Of a DNA stretch of 7,220 bases, positions 1 through 6,178 are shown piece after piece. A program made the position numbers and the translations under genes. Every line of letters begins with the position of its first letter. Position 1 is the first letter of the stretch. Source of the DNA: Litorimonas sp964435725. GTDB taxonomy: Bacteria; Pseudomonadota; Alphaproteobacteria; Caulobacterales; Maricaulaceae. The DNA lies in the NCBI GenBank assembly GCA_964435725.1, contig CAYTAJ010000104.1:1-7220 (forward strand). The letters are read 5' to 3'. Under the pieces are notes generated by a model. The model made no database searches, was not told where the DNA came from, and saw only the letters and a program-made list of their open reading frames with translations.

Positions 1-1025
1 TTAACCGACGTCTGAACGCGGGCCAGAATATCATGTGATGTCATATAAAGCACATCGCCATTTTCGCCGCCAAATGTGACATTCGCAATGCGTTTGCCTG
101 TTCGGATAAGGCCTAAGCGTTCACCCTCGGGTGAAATGACGATCACACCCCCCGGACCTGTTGCATAAATACGACCGTCTGTATCGATGGCCATGCCGTC
201 AGCCAGACCGACTTCACCGGCTTCCAAATCGGCGGTTGCATCCAATAAGAGACGGCCATTACCGACCGTTCCGTCCTCGGCAACGGAATAGGCTTTCCAC
301 AAGTTTTGTTTTGGGTCTGAATTGGCCACGTAAAGCGTCTTTTGGTCCGGGGACAAGATAATCCCGTTCGGACGGGTCAGGCTGTCATCAATAAGGGTCA
401 CATCACCATTCGGCGACAAAGCATAAACGCCATTAAAAGGAATTTCTTTAAATTCGGACTCGTCTTGCCCTTTGAGGCCATAAGGCGGATCGGTGAAAAA
501 CAATATGCCCGTTTCATGCAAGACCGCATCATTGGGACTGTTGAACTGCTTTCCTTCAAATTTCTCAACAATGAGGCGTTTCTCTTTTGTCGAAAGGTTC
601 ATGGCGTAGACACCACGATTGCCGTGATCGGGCAGGATAATCTCATTTTCACTCAGACGAATAAGTCCATTGGCACCGGCTGAACTGATATGATCAGGCA
701 CGGGTAAAGCGTGACCGGACGGTTTCAAATATTCTGTGAGGCCCTCACCGTCTTTATAGCTCCAAATCATATTGCCGGGCACATCTGTGAATAATAGACG
801 GTTGTCCTCGGCTATCCAGACAGGCCCTTCTGACCAGCCAAAGCTGCCGCCCAGATTTTCGACTTGCGCCCCATCTGGAAGGATACCGTCCACATTCATT
901 TCAACTGCGCCAATGACATTGGCGGCTTCTATTTTTGGCGCTTCCACATCAATTGGTGCGTCTGTCGCATTACTACAGGCCGCAAGGGCAATAACGGAAG
1001 ACACCAAAAAGAGAGATCGTATCAT
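1..1025 (-). CDS. SMP-30/gluconolactonase-family lipoprotein, 3' end cut by the window edge
   Basis: The frame is open from ATG 1025 to the left edge: 341 full codons and no stop, so the C-terminus is missing, probably by little. Residues 1-17 form a lipoprotein signal (MIRSLFLVSSVIALAAC): a short basic start, a hydrophobic core and the lipobox LAAC with Cys17. Ser at +2 predicts sorting to the outer membrane. A linker of about 40 residues leads into a six-bladed propeller lactonase domain. Residues matching the metal and substrate ligands of SMP-30 are present: Glu66 in SEGPVW, Asn165 in NSPND, Asn220 in TRPNG and Asp276 in LADGMAID. The fold predicts hydrolysis of a sugar lactone such as gluconolactone outside the cytoplasm, but the substrate is inferred. 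Its start overlaps the glk stop (TAATG) and no good ribosome site is seen, so it probably relies on coupling to glk. Related sugar-acid lactonases are possible alternatives. Confidence 0.88.
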   Translation of the reverse strand, partial: MIRSLFLVSSVIALAACSNATDAPIDVEAPKIEAANVIGAVEMNVDGILPDGAQVENLGGSFGWSEGPVWIAEDNRLLFTDVPGNMIWSYKDGEGLTEYLKPSGHALPVPDHISSAGANGLIRLSENEIILPDHGNRGVYAMNLSTKEKRLIVEKFEGKQFNSPNDAVLHETGILFFTDPPYGLKGQDESEFKEIPFNGVYALSPNGDVTLIDDSLTRPNGIILSPDQKTLYVANSDPKQNLWKAYSVAEDGTVGNGRLLLDATADLEAGEVGLADGMAIDTDGRIYATGPGGVIVISPEGERLGLIRTGKRIANVTFGGENGDVLYMTSHDILARVQTSV

Positions 1026-1978
1026 TAATTCAACACCATAGCTGCGGCCCCATAGAGGGCAACGAAATGCGCCTTAATCAGACGCACAGGAATATCTTGA
1101 ACAAACCACGTACCGTGACCTCGGCTACGGAAACGGTCCACGAAGTTTGACTCGCCGAGGAAAGGCGCGATGTGACGCGACACGCCGCCCCCCAAAACAA
1201 CGCCGCCTGACGCGCCAAGCGTCAACGCGGCATTTCCGGCAAAACCACCTAGGATGTCACAGAATGTTGTGACCGTTAGGCGTGCCGTCGATTTTGGATT
1301 AGCTTCAGCGGATGCCACAATCTCAGCCTCTTTTGTGCAGGTGGCCGTTTCGCCCCTAATCGCGCAAATCGCTAGGTAAAGACGGAATAAACCCGGACCT
1401 GAAATCAGGCTCTCTGCGGAGACATAAGAATTAAGCGTTTGTTGATGTGCTAATATCTCCCGTTCCAAGGCTGTCTGGGGCGCAAAAGCCACATGCCCGC
1501 CCTCGGTTGGAATAATACGCGGTGGTTGCCCCGGCAAAATACAAGAGACGCCCAAGCCGGTTCCCGGCCCCATAACGGCGACTGGTTTATTATAATTCAC
1601 CTTCCCATCAATCAGGATATCAAAGCCATCATCGGGGATAACGGTCGCGCCATTGGCCATGGCAACAAAGTCATTGAGAACCACAACATCATCAAATCCA
1701 AATCTCTTATGCAGATCCCCTTCGGAAACAATCCAATCGACATTTGTCATTCGAATTTCATCGTCAAACTTTGGCCCTGCAAAGGCGAAAGCCGCTTGTT
1801 TGGGCTGAATTTTTTGATCATCCAAATAAACTTGAACCGCATCATTAAAGTGCTTGAATTCATTGACGGCGAAGCGCTCCGAATGGTGAAGCTCAATGGT
1901 TCCCAGAGCATTGCGCTCTGCCAGAGCGAAACGACAATTCGTCCCGCCCACGTCTCCGACTAACATAGGCGCAGTCAT
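1025..1978 (-). CDS. glk: Glucokinase (bacterial Glk family, non-ROK)
   Basis: It phosphorylates glucose to glucose 6-phosphate with ATP in the cytoplasm, supplying Zwf. The 317 residues from ATG 1978 fit the Glk family. The N-terminal phosphate loop LVGDVGGTNCRFAL is at 6-19. The sugar-binding and catalytic motif VLNDFVAMA is at 100-108, with Asp103 as the expected base. GPGTGLGVS is at 137-145, and TEGGH at 158-162 gives Glu159 and His162 in the glucose site. Glu189 in the SAESLISGPG segment matches the third glucose-contacting acid of E. coli Glk with the same 2-residue offset. The adenosine-side motif GGVVLGGGVSRH is at 258-269. The zinc-binding cysteine motif of ROK kinases is absent. 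The start overlaps edd (ATGA), and the stop overlaps the next gene (TAATG). A kinase here suggests that glucose enters unphosphorylated, not through a phosphotransferase system. Confidence 0.95.
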   Translation of the reverse strand: MTAPMLVGDVGGTNCRFALAERNALGTIELHHSERFAVNEFKHFNDAVQVYLDDQKIQPKQAAFAFAGPKFDDEIRMTNVDWIVSEGDLHKRFGFDDVVVLNDFVAMANGATVIPDDGFDILIDGKVNYNKPVAVMGPGTGLGVSCILPGQPPRIIPTEGGHVAFAPQTALEREILAHQQTLNSYVSAESLISGPGLFRLYLAICAIRGETATCTKEAEIVASAEANPKSTARLTVTTFCDILGGFAGNAALTLGASGGVVLGGGVSRHIAPFLGESNFVDRFRSRGHGTWFVQDIPVRLIKAHFVALYGAAAMVLN

Positions 1979-3834
1979 GCGTTTGGCTCCCTTAAGTGTT
2001 CCGCCCATTCAGGTTCGCCCAAGACAGACGCCCCGGCCTCGGCGTTATCCGCACGCGCGCGCATGGGCTCAAACATATTCATGCCGAGCGCAGAAATATT
2101 TTTGAAATTAGGTTTGGGCGCGAGGTCACGCGCCTCCCAATCATCCTTAGTCACGACGTCCACCGTACCTTTAAAGGCATCAAGGCGTAACATATCGCCG
2201 GTTTTAATCTTGGCGATGGGCCCACCATGTAAGGCTTCGGGATGCATATGGATAGCGGCCGGGACTTTACCAGAGGCACCGGACATACGTCCGTCAGTCA
2301 CAAGGGCGACTTTGAAGCCTTTATCCTGCAAAGCGCCCATCACGGGCGTCAATTTATGAAGCTCTGGCATACCATTGGCCGCAGGGCCTTGGAAGCGAAT
2401 GACAGCGATGAAATCATGCTCTAATTCGCCCGCTTTGTGCATGGCCATTAAATCATTTTGGTCAGACACAACGATGGCAGGCGCCTCAACAATCCAGTGT
2501 TCGCGCTTTACGGCGGAGACTTTCATCACGCCACGGCCAATATTCCCTGTCATCAATCGCAGGCCACCATCTTCGCGGAACGGCGACTTTACAGAAGACA
2601 GGATTTCAGGGTCAAGGCTTTCGGTTGGCCCTTTCCGATAGACGATAGGATCGGGATCGGCGTGGGCATTTTTCATAGGTTCACGCGTATATTCAATGAG
2701 CCCTTCGCCGCCAGCAACGGTTGTGACATCCGTGTGCAGAAGGTCTGCGCCAATTAATTCCCCTATAAGATAAGCCATACCACCGGCAGCATGGAAATGG
2801 TTCACATCAGAAATACCGTTCGGATAGATTTTGCAAACCAGAGGGACAGCGTGAGAAATATCCGCATAATCATCCCAATTAATGATAACACCCGCAGACC
2901 GCGCAATCGCAGAAAGATGGATTGTGAGGTTTGTTGACCCGCCTGTCGCCATCAGTCCTACCAAGCCATTCACAATGGCCTTCTCGTCAATGATGTCACA
3001 AGCAGGGGTAAAGTCATCGCCCATATTGGTCATTTGCACGGCTCGGCGTGTGGTCTGCGCTGTAATCGCATCACGGAGAGGCGTATTCGGATGGACGAAA
3101 GACGCCCCCGGTAATTGCATCCCCATCACTTCCATGAGCATTTGATTGGTATTCGCCGTACCATAGAAAGTACAGGTCCCCGGTGCGTGATAAGAGGCAC
3201 TTTCGGCTTTTAATAATTCCTCGCGCCCGACTTTCCCTTCGGCAAAAAGCTGTCGCACTTTTGCTTTTTCAGGGTTAGGAATGCCGGATGGCATTGGACC
3301 GGCCGGCGCAAAGATTTGCGGTAAATATCCATAACGAAGGGCCGCAATCATCAGTCCCGGCACAATCTTGTCACACACGCCCAAATGAATAACCGCATCA
3401 AACATATCATGCGATAAAGCGACCGCTGTTGAGTAGGCAATAACATCTCGCGAAAAGAGCGAAAGCTCCATTCCGTCTTGTCCTTGCGTGACACCGTCAC
3501 ACATGGCGGGAACGCCGCCTGCGACTTGCGCCGTGGCCCCTGCCCGTCTTGCAGCATGTTTTATAATGGATGGAAAGTTTTCAAATGGCTGGTGCGCCGA
3601 GAGCATATCATTATAGGCCGTCACGATACCAATATTGGCCCATTTAGCGCCTAGCAATTCTGTCTTTTCCAATACGGGACAAGCCGCACTGGCGTGCGCG
3701 ATATTGCCTTCTGTCAGGCGCTTACGACGTGGTCCGGGCCGCATATTGGCTTTACAATCTGCGAGGTAAGCCGCGCGTGTCTTTTTAGACCGTTCGATAA
3801 TTCGGGCTGTGACGTCTTGGATAATCGGATTCAT
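1975..3834 (-). CDS. edd: Phosphogluconate dehydratase (6-phosphogluconate dehydratase)
   Basis: It dehydrates 6-phosphogluconate to KDPG, the defining step of the ED pathway, in the cytoplasm. The protein has 619 residues from ATG 3834 and belongs to the IlvD/Edd iron-sulphur dehydratases. Three conserved cysteine motifs expected to hold the [4Fe-4S] cluster are present: GVPAMCDGVTQG (Cys112), HLGVCDKI (Cys154) and PGTCTFYGTANTNQ (Cys221). Also typical are LMATGGSTNLTIHLSAIAR near 294-312 and the C-terminal LVTDGRMSGASGKVPAAIH near 511-529. The full SPF-REDGG-LMTGN segment near 417-430 points to Edd rather than the related dihydroxy-acid dehydratase IlvD. GTG at 3837, directly after the pgl stop, would add one Met but is badly spaced from the ribosome site. 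The 3' end overlaps glk by 4 bp (ATGA). No KDPG aldolase gene follows. Confidence 0.97.
   Translation of the reverse strand: MNPIIQDVTARIIERSKKTRAAYLADCKANMRPGPRRKRLTEGNIAHASAACPVLEKTELLGAKWANIGIVTAYNDMLSAHQPFENFPSIIKHAARRAGATAQVAGGVPAMCDGVTQGQDGMELSLFSRDVIAYSTAVALSHDMFDAVIHLGVCDKIVPGLMIAALRYGYLPQIFAPAGPMPSGIPNPEKAKVRQLFAEGKVGREELLKAESASYHAPGTCTFYGTANTNQMLMEVMGMQLPGASFVHPNTPLRDAITAQTTRRAVQMTNMGDDFTPACDIIDEKAIVNGLVGLMATGGSTNLTIHLSAIARSAGVIINWDDYADISHAVPLVCKIYPNGISDVNHFHAAGGMAYLIGELIGADLLHTDVTTVAGGEGLIEYTREPMKNAHADPDPIVYRKGPTESLDPEILSSVKSPFREDGGLRLMTGNIGRGVMKVSAVKREHWIVEAPAIVVSDQNDLMAMHKAGELEHDFIAVIRFQGPAANGMPELHKLTPVMGALQDKGFKVALVTDGRMSGASGKVPAAIHMHPEALHGGPIAKIKTGDMLRLDAFKGTVDVVTKDDWEARDLAPKPNFKNISALGMNMFEPMRARADNAEAGASVLGEPEWAEHLREPNA
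1987..1993 (-). promoter_or_regulatory. Ribosome binding site that selects the glk start
   Basis: AAGGGAG on the minus strand, inside the end of edd, ends 8 nt before ATG at 1978. It supports that ATG over the ATG at 2008, which would add ten residues unlike any glucokinase N-terminus and would place this ribosome site inside the coding region. Confidence 0.65.
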
Positions 3835-3837
3835 CAC

Positions 3838-4560
3838 CTAGCCTCCTTCATGCGTAAATACGTGTAAGCGTGGCCCTGCTGCGCGCAAAGTCGTTACAGG
3901 GGCCTCATAGACATCTTTGTCTGCACTTTCATCCCAAACCAATTTTTTAGCGGCACCTGGGATAAGCAGGCACGTTGAACGCGAATTCATGACCACAGGA
4001 AGTGAGACTGTGATACGGTCATTAAACCCACTGCCTCCCGCCTGTCCGGTCGCATCCTGCCAAATTAAGGAGGCTTGGACATCAATATCCAAGGCTGTCG
4101 ACAAGGTTGGAGAGCGCGGAAACCAAGAGGCTGTATGGCCATCTGTACCCATGCCCATCACACAGACATCAATTGGGTCAGGAAAGGCTGCATCAAACAC
4201 CTCTGACATAGCCGGTGCGCCAATGGCTGCTGTCTTCGCCTCATTCACCATAGGCACGAACCGCGCGTTCTTGGCTTTATTTTGCAGAAGTGTGTTTTTG
4301 ATAAAGGTCGCATTTGACCCATCCGCGCCCTCAGGCACCCATCGTTCGTCAACCAGACTGATCGTTACATTGGCCCAATCCAAATCGCTTTCACTTAATT
4401 GCTCATAGACGGGTTTGGGGCTCGATCCGCCAGACACCAACAGGCTGGCCCGCCCGCGTGAGTCCAAAGCGCTCTTAAGTGCAGCCTCTATGAATGAACT
4501 TGCACGCGTCACATAATGCGCAGCATCATCCAAGATATGGTAAGAATAATCGGTGGACAT
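3838..4560 (-). CDS. pgl: 6-phosphogluconolactonase (DevB/SOL type)
   Basis: It hydrolyses 6-phosphoglucono-1,5-lactone, the product of Zwf, to 6-phosphogluconate in the cytoplasm. The 240 residues match the DevB-type family rather than the unrelated beta-propeller YbhE type. Family landmarks are in order: LLVSGGSSPKPVYEQL (40-55) in the phosphate-binding region, SLVDERWVPEGADGSN (68-83), and MGMGTDGHTASWFP (135-148). A PVVMNSRSTCLLIPGAAK strand-loop region follows near 188-205. The ATG at 4560 comes 3 nt after the zwf stop (TAA-GCC-ATG). The upstream ribosome site (AGAAGA) is weak, so translation probably depends partly on ribosomes finishing zwf. The last codons contain the strong ribosome site used by edd. 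Confidence 0.95.
   Translation of the reverse strand: MSTDYSYHILDDAAHYVTRASSFIEAALKSALDSRGRASLLVSGGSSPKPVYEQLSESDLDWANVTISLVDERWVPEGADGSNATFIKNTLLQNKAKNARFVPMVNEAKTAAIGAPAMSEVFDAAFPDPIDVCVMGMGTDGHTASWFPRSPTLSTALDIDVQASLIWQDATGQAGGSGFNDRITVSLPVVMNSRSTCLLIPGAAKKLVWDESADKDVYEAPVTTLRAAGPRLHVFTHEGG
3842..3848 (-). promoter_or_regulatory. Strong Shine-Dalgarno of edd inside the end of pgl
   Basis: AAGGAGG on the minus strand is a near-perfect match to the anti-Shine-Dalgarno sequence and lies within the last codons of pgl. It is 7 nt from ATG at 3834 but only 4 nt from GTG at 3837. The spacing favours the ATG as the edd start. It is the strongest ribosome site in the window, which may raise dehydratase output relative to its neighbours. 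Confidence 0.75.
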
Positions 4561-4563
4561 GGC

Positions 4564-6093
4564 TTAATCTTCTGACCAATTGTGACTTAATTCCGCGAGC
4601 ATTTCATTGGCGGCTTGTGGCCCATCCGTCCCGGCGAAATAAGGCATGGCGAGCTGACCTGTTTCTGCCCAAGCCTCTAAGATGCTATCACACCACCGCC
4701 AGGCTGCTTCTACTTCGTCGCGCCGCATGAAGAGCCCTAGGTTTCCACGCACAACATCCATCAATAGACGCTCATAGGCATCTGGATAACGAACAGTAAA
4801 ATTATCGGCATATGACAAGTTTAACGGCAGCGTTTTAAGACGAAGTCCGCCGGCCCCAGGCTCTTTAATTTCCATAAAGAGCCTCACAGCTTCATCCGGT
4901 TGCAAGCGAATGACAAGCTTGTTTGGGTTCACAAGTGTTTCATCACCGAAGATAGAATGAGGAACAGATTTAAACTGAATGACGACTTCAGAGCGACGGC
5001 TTTTCATCCGTTTGCCCGTCCGCAGATAGATCGGCACGCCTTTCCAACGCCAATTTTCAATTTCGGCCTTTATGGCGACATAGGTCTCTGTGTTGCTCTC
5101 ATCAACATCCAGATCATCCAGATATCCCGGCGCTGACTCGCCCTCAATTCGACCATTGGTATATTGCCCCCGAACGGTTCTTTCGGTTACATTGTCTACC
5201 GTGATTGGCTCTAACGCTCTAAGAACTTTTATCTTCTCTGTTCTCACATCGTCAGCCCCTAAGGAAGATGGGGCTTCCATTGTGGACAAGCACAAGAGCT
5301 GCAAGAGGTGATTTTGAACCATATCGCGGAGCGCACCAGCCCCGTCATAATAAGCACCACGTCCACTAACGCCGATAGACTCTGCTACCGTGATTTCGAT
5401 ATGGTCAATCGCGTTACTGTTCCAAAGTGGTTCGAGAAGTACATTCCCAAAGCGAAGCACAAGGAGGTTCTGAACCGTCTCTTTACCTAGATAATGATCA
5501 ATACGGTAGATTCGGTTTTCATCGAAGACTTTTGCCACGCCCTCATTGATTTCATGTGCTGAGTCGAAGTCAGTCCCAATTGGCTTTTCCAGAACAACGC
5601 GTGCCTTGTTGTGGGCCAATCCCTCACGTTTCAGACCTTCACATATACCCGCAAACATAGACGGAGGCATTGCCAAATAAAAGACACGAATCAGTTTCTT
5701 ATCTTGGCTGACGGCTTTCGATAACGCCGACCAATCTTTATCACCGACGACATCAATAGCGACATAATCAATAAGAGAGGTGAATTCATCCCAGGTTTTT
5801 GAATCGATATTATCGGCCCCTTCAAAGGCGCAATAATTCTCATGAATGAGCTTGATAAAGTCTTCACGGCTGTGGGCTGAACGAGAAACACCGATGATGC
5901 GTGAGTTTTTTGGAATCTGACCATCCGTAAAACGGTGATATAAGGCTGGGAAAATTTTTCTCCGCGCGAGGTCACCCGTCGCCCCGAAAATAATCATTTC
6001 AAACGGTTTTACAGGAACAAAGCTAGAGCGCGCTGCGTCCGCTTTATCATTCTTTTTAGTCCCGTTTATTGTTTTATCTTTGTTGTCAGTCAC
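4564..6093 (-). CDS. zwf: Glucose-6-phosphate 1-dehydrogenase
   Basis: It oxidises glucose 6-phosphate to 6-phosphogluconolactone with NAD(P)+ in the cytoplasm and commits glucose to the ED pathway. The length of 509 residues is typical. The Rossmann dinucleotide-binding motif is visible at 36-48 (FGATGDLARRKIF) and an EKPIG patch at 169-173. The substrate-binding signature RIDHYLGKE is at 197-205. A later conserved block ends in MVQNH, with His262 matching the known catalytic histidine of the family and His200 matching the phosphate-binding one. The C-terminal domain shows the usual YLRTGKRM block at 356-363. The start is GTG, preceded by a good ribosome site. A Lys/Asp/Asn-rich tail of about 28 residues precedes the first strand, and it looks disordered. 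It is the first gene of the operon, and its stop lies 3 nt from the pgl start. Confidence 0.97.
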   Translation of the reverse strand: MTDNKDKTINGTKKNDKADAARSSFVPVKPFEMIIFGATGDLARRKIFPALYHRFTDGQIPKNSRIIGVSRSAHSREDFIKLIHENYCAFEGADNIDSKTWDEFTSLIDYVAIDVVGDKDWSALSKAVSQDKKLIRVFYLAMPPSMFAGICEGLKREGLAHNKARVVLEKPIGTDFDSAHEINEGVAKVFDENRIYRIDHYLGKETVQNLLVLRFGNVLLEPLWNSNAIDHIEITVAESIGVSGRGAYYDGAGALRDMVQNHLLQLLCLSTMEAPSSLGADDVRTEKIKVLRALEPITVDNVTERTVRGQYTNGRIEGESAPGYLDDLDVDESNTETYVAIKAEIENWRWKGVPIYLRTGKRMKSRRSEVVIQFKSVPHSIFGDETLVNPNKLVIRLQPDEAVRLFMEIKEPGAGGLRLKTLPLNLSYADNFTVRYPDAYERLLMDVVRGNLGLFMRRDEVEAAWRWCDSILEAWAETGQLAMPYFAGTDGPQAANEMLAELSHNWSED

Positions 6094-6098
6094 TGACA
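6084..6098. repeat. 15-bp dyad TGTCAGT-C-ACTGACA spanning the zwf start codon
   Basis: Two perfect 7-nt arms flank a single central base, and the GTG start codon (6093-6091) lies in the middle. In RNA it can fold as a 5-bp stem (UGUCA/UGACA) with a GUGAC loop that holds the start codon. As DNA, its half-sites are the same pentamers as in the 14-bp palindrome but in inverted order. A function is not established. Confidence 0.4.
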
Positions 6099-6101
6099 GT
6101 T

Positions 6102-6107
6102 TCCCTT
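6102..6107 (-). promoter_or_regulatory. Ribosome binding site that selects the GTG start of zwf
   Basis: AAGGGA on the minus strand ends 8 nt before GTG at 6093. An in-frame stop (TAA, 6108-6106) closes the frame just upstream. The next in-frame ATG is residue 33, inside the nucleotide-binding strand, which is too late. GTG at 6093 is therefore the best-supported start. Confidence 0.65.
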
Positions 6108-6122
6108 ATTATTGGGCGTATC

Positions 6123-6150
6123 AATAAAACAAAAATGACAGCGCTGTCAA
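6123..6150 (-). promoter_or_regulatory. Predicted sigma-70-type promoter of the zwf-pgl-edd-glk-lactonase operon
   Basis: The minus strand carries a perfect TTGACA at 6150-6145. After a 16-nt spacer comes TTTATT at 6128-6123, a 4/6 match to TATAAT. Transcription would begin near 6116, giving a leader of about 20-25 nt that includes the AAGGGA ribosome site. The -35 is strong and the -10 is weak. Other -10 choices, such as TATTGA with an 18-nt spacer, are poorer. The -35 overlaps the 14-bp palindrome, which suggests repression by occlusion. Confidence 0.5.
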
Positions 6151-6152
6151 TC
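6126..6152 (-). terminator. Possible weak intrinsic terminator after the LacI-family gene, overlapping the zwf promoter
   Basis: In the transcript of the regulator gene the palindrome can fold as a 5-bp stem (TGACA/TGTCA) with a GCGC loop. It is followed at once by TTTTTGTTTT, a stem-plus-U-tract arrangement. Beyond a T-T mismatch, an A-U and a G-U pair could lengthen the stem slightly. The stem is short and contains only two G-C pairs, so any termination would be partial. The T-run may simply be the promoter spacer. Confidence 0.3.
6136..6149. promoter_or_regulatory. Perfect 14-bp palindrome TGACAGCGCTGTCA, candidate operator for the adjacent LacI-family regulator
   Basis: The two 7-bp arms are exactly complementary, with a central CG step, which is the usual layout of LacI/GalR-family operators. 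It sits 43 bp upstream of the zwf start and shares five bases with the best -35 hexamer (6145-6150). A protein bound here would block RNA polymerase. The regulator gene ends 30 bp further upstream. That this protein binds this site is inferred from adjacency and symmetry alone. The same element also reads as a short terminator hairpin, listed separately. Confidence 0.7.
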
Positions 6153-6170
6153 GATGCAATAAATTACATC
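6153..6170. repeat. AT-rich imperfect dyad immediately upstream of the zwf -35 box
   Basis: The 18-bp sequence GATGCAATAAATTACATC has 8-nt arms matching at 7 of 8 positions around a 2-nt centre. It lies between the regulator's stop codon and the -35 hexamer, where an activator or second repressor could bind. It looks distantly like the HexR consensus TGTARTWWWAYTACA, but its centre is one base shorter and one arm has a mismatch. No binding protein can be assigned. Confidence 0.35.
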
Positions 6171-6178
6171 GCCAATGC

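Noticed and set aside
1..3. TTA at the left edge read as the stop codon (TAA) of the lactonase gene
   Set aside because: The reading frame from ATG 1025 puts codon boundaries at 3-5, and the next codon is AA plus an unseen base, so this TAA is out of frame. The gene runs past the edge.
342..683. 113-codon open frame on the plus strand opposite the lactonase gene
   Set aside because: The minus-strand frame here is open throughout with SMP-30 motifs, and this antisense frame has no family features.
1493..1963. 156-codon open frame on the plus strand inside glk
   Set aside because: It is antisense to glk, which has all its family motifs. The translation shows no recognisable domain, and it lacks independent support.
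1979..2008. Earlier ATG start for glk at 2008, adding ten residues
   Set aside because: It would overlap edd by 34 bp and place the AAGGGAG ribosome site inside the gene. The family N-terminus begins just before LVGDVGGTN, which fits ATG 1978.
2400..2410. TGACAGCGATG within edd as a second copy of the operator
   Set aside because: Only the left arm and centre match the 14-bp palindrome, the right arm is lost, and the bases encode conserved Edd sequence. Probably chance.
3835..3837. GTG at 3837 as the start of edd
   Set aside because: It lies only 4 nt from the strong AAGGAGG, while ATG 3834 has ideal 7-nt spacing. The difference is one residue.
3917..4408. 163-codon open frame on the plus strand inside pgl
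   Set aside because: It is the complement of a well-conserved lactonase gene. The predicted protein has no recognisable motif and is best explained as a shadow frame.
5691..5975. 94-codon minus-strand frame inside zwf
   Set aside because: It is an alternative frame within zwf on the same strand, with no motif or ribosome site of note.
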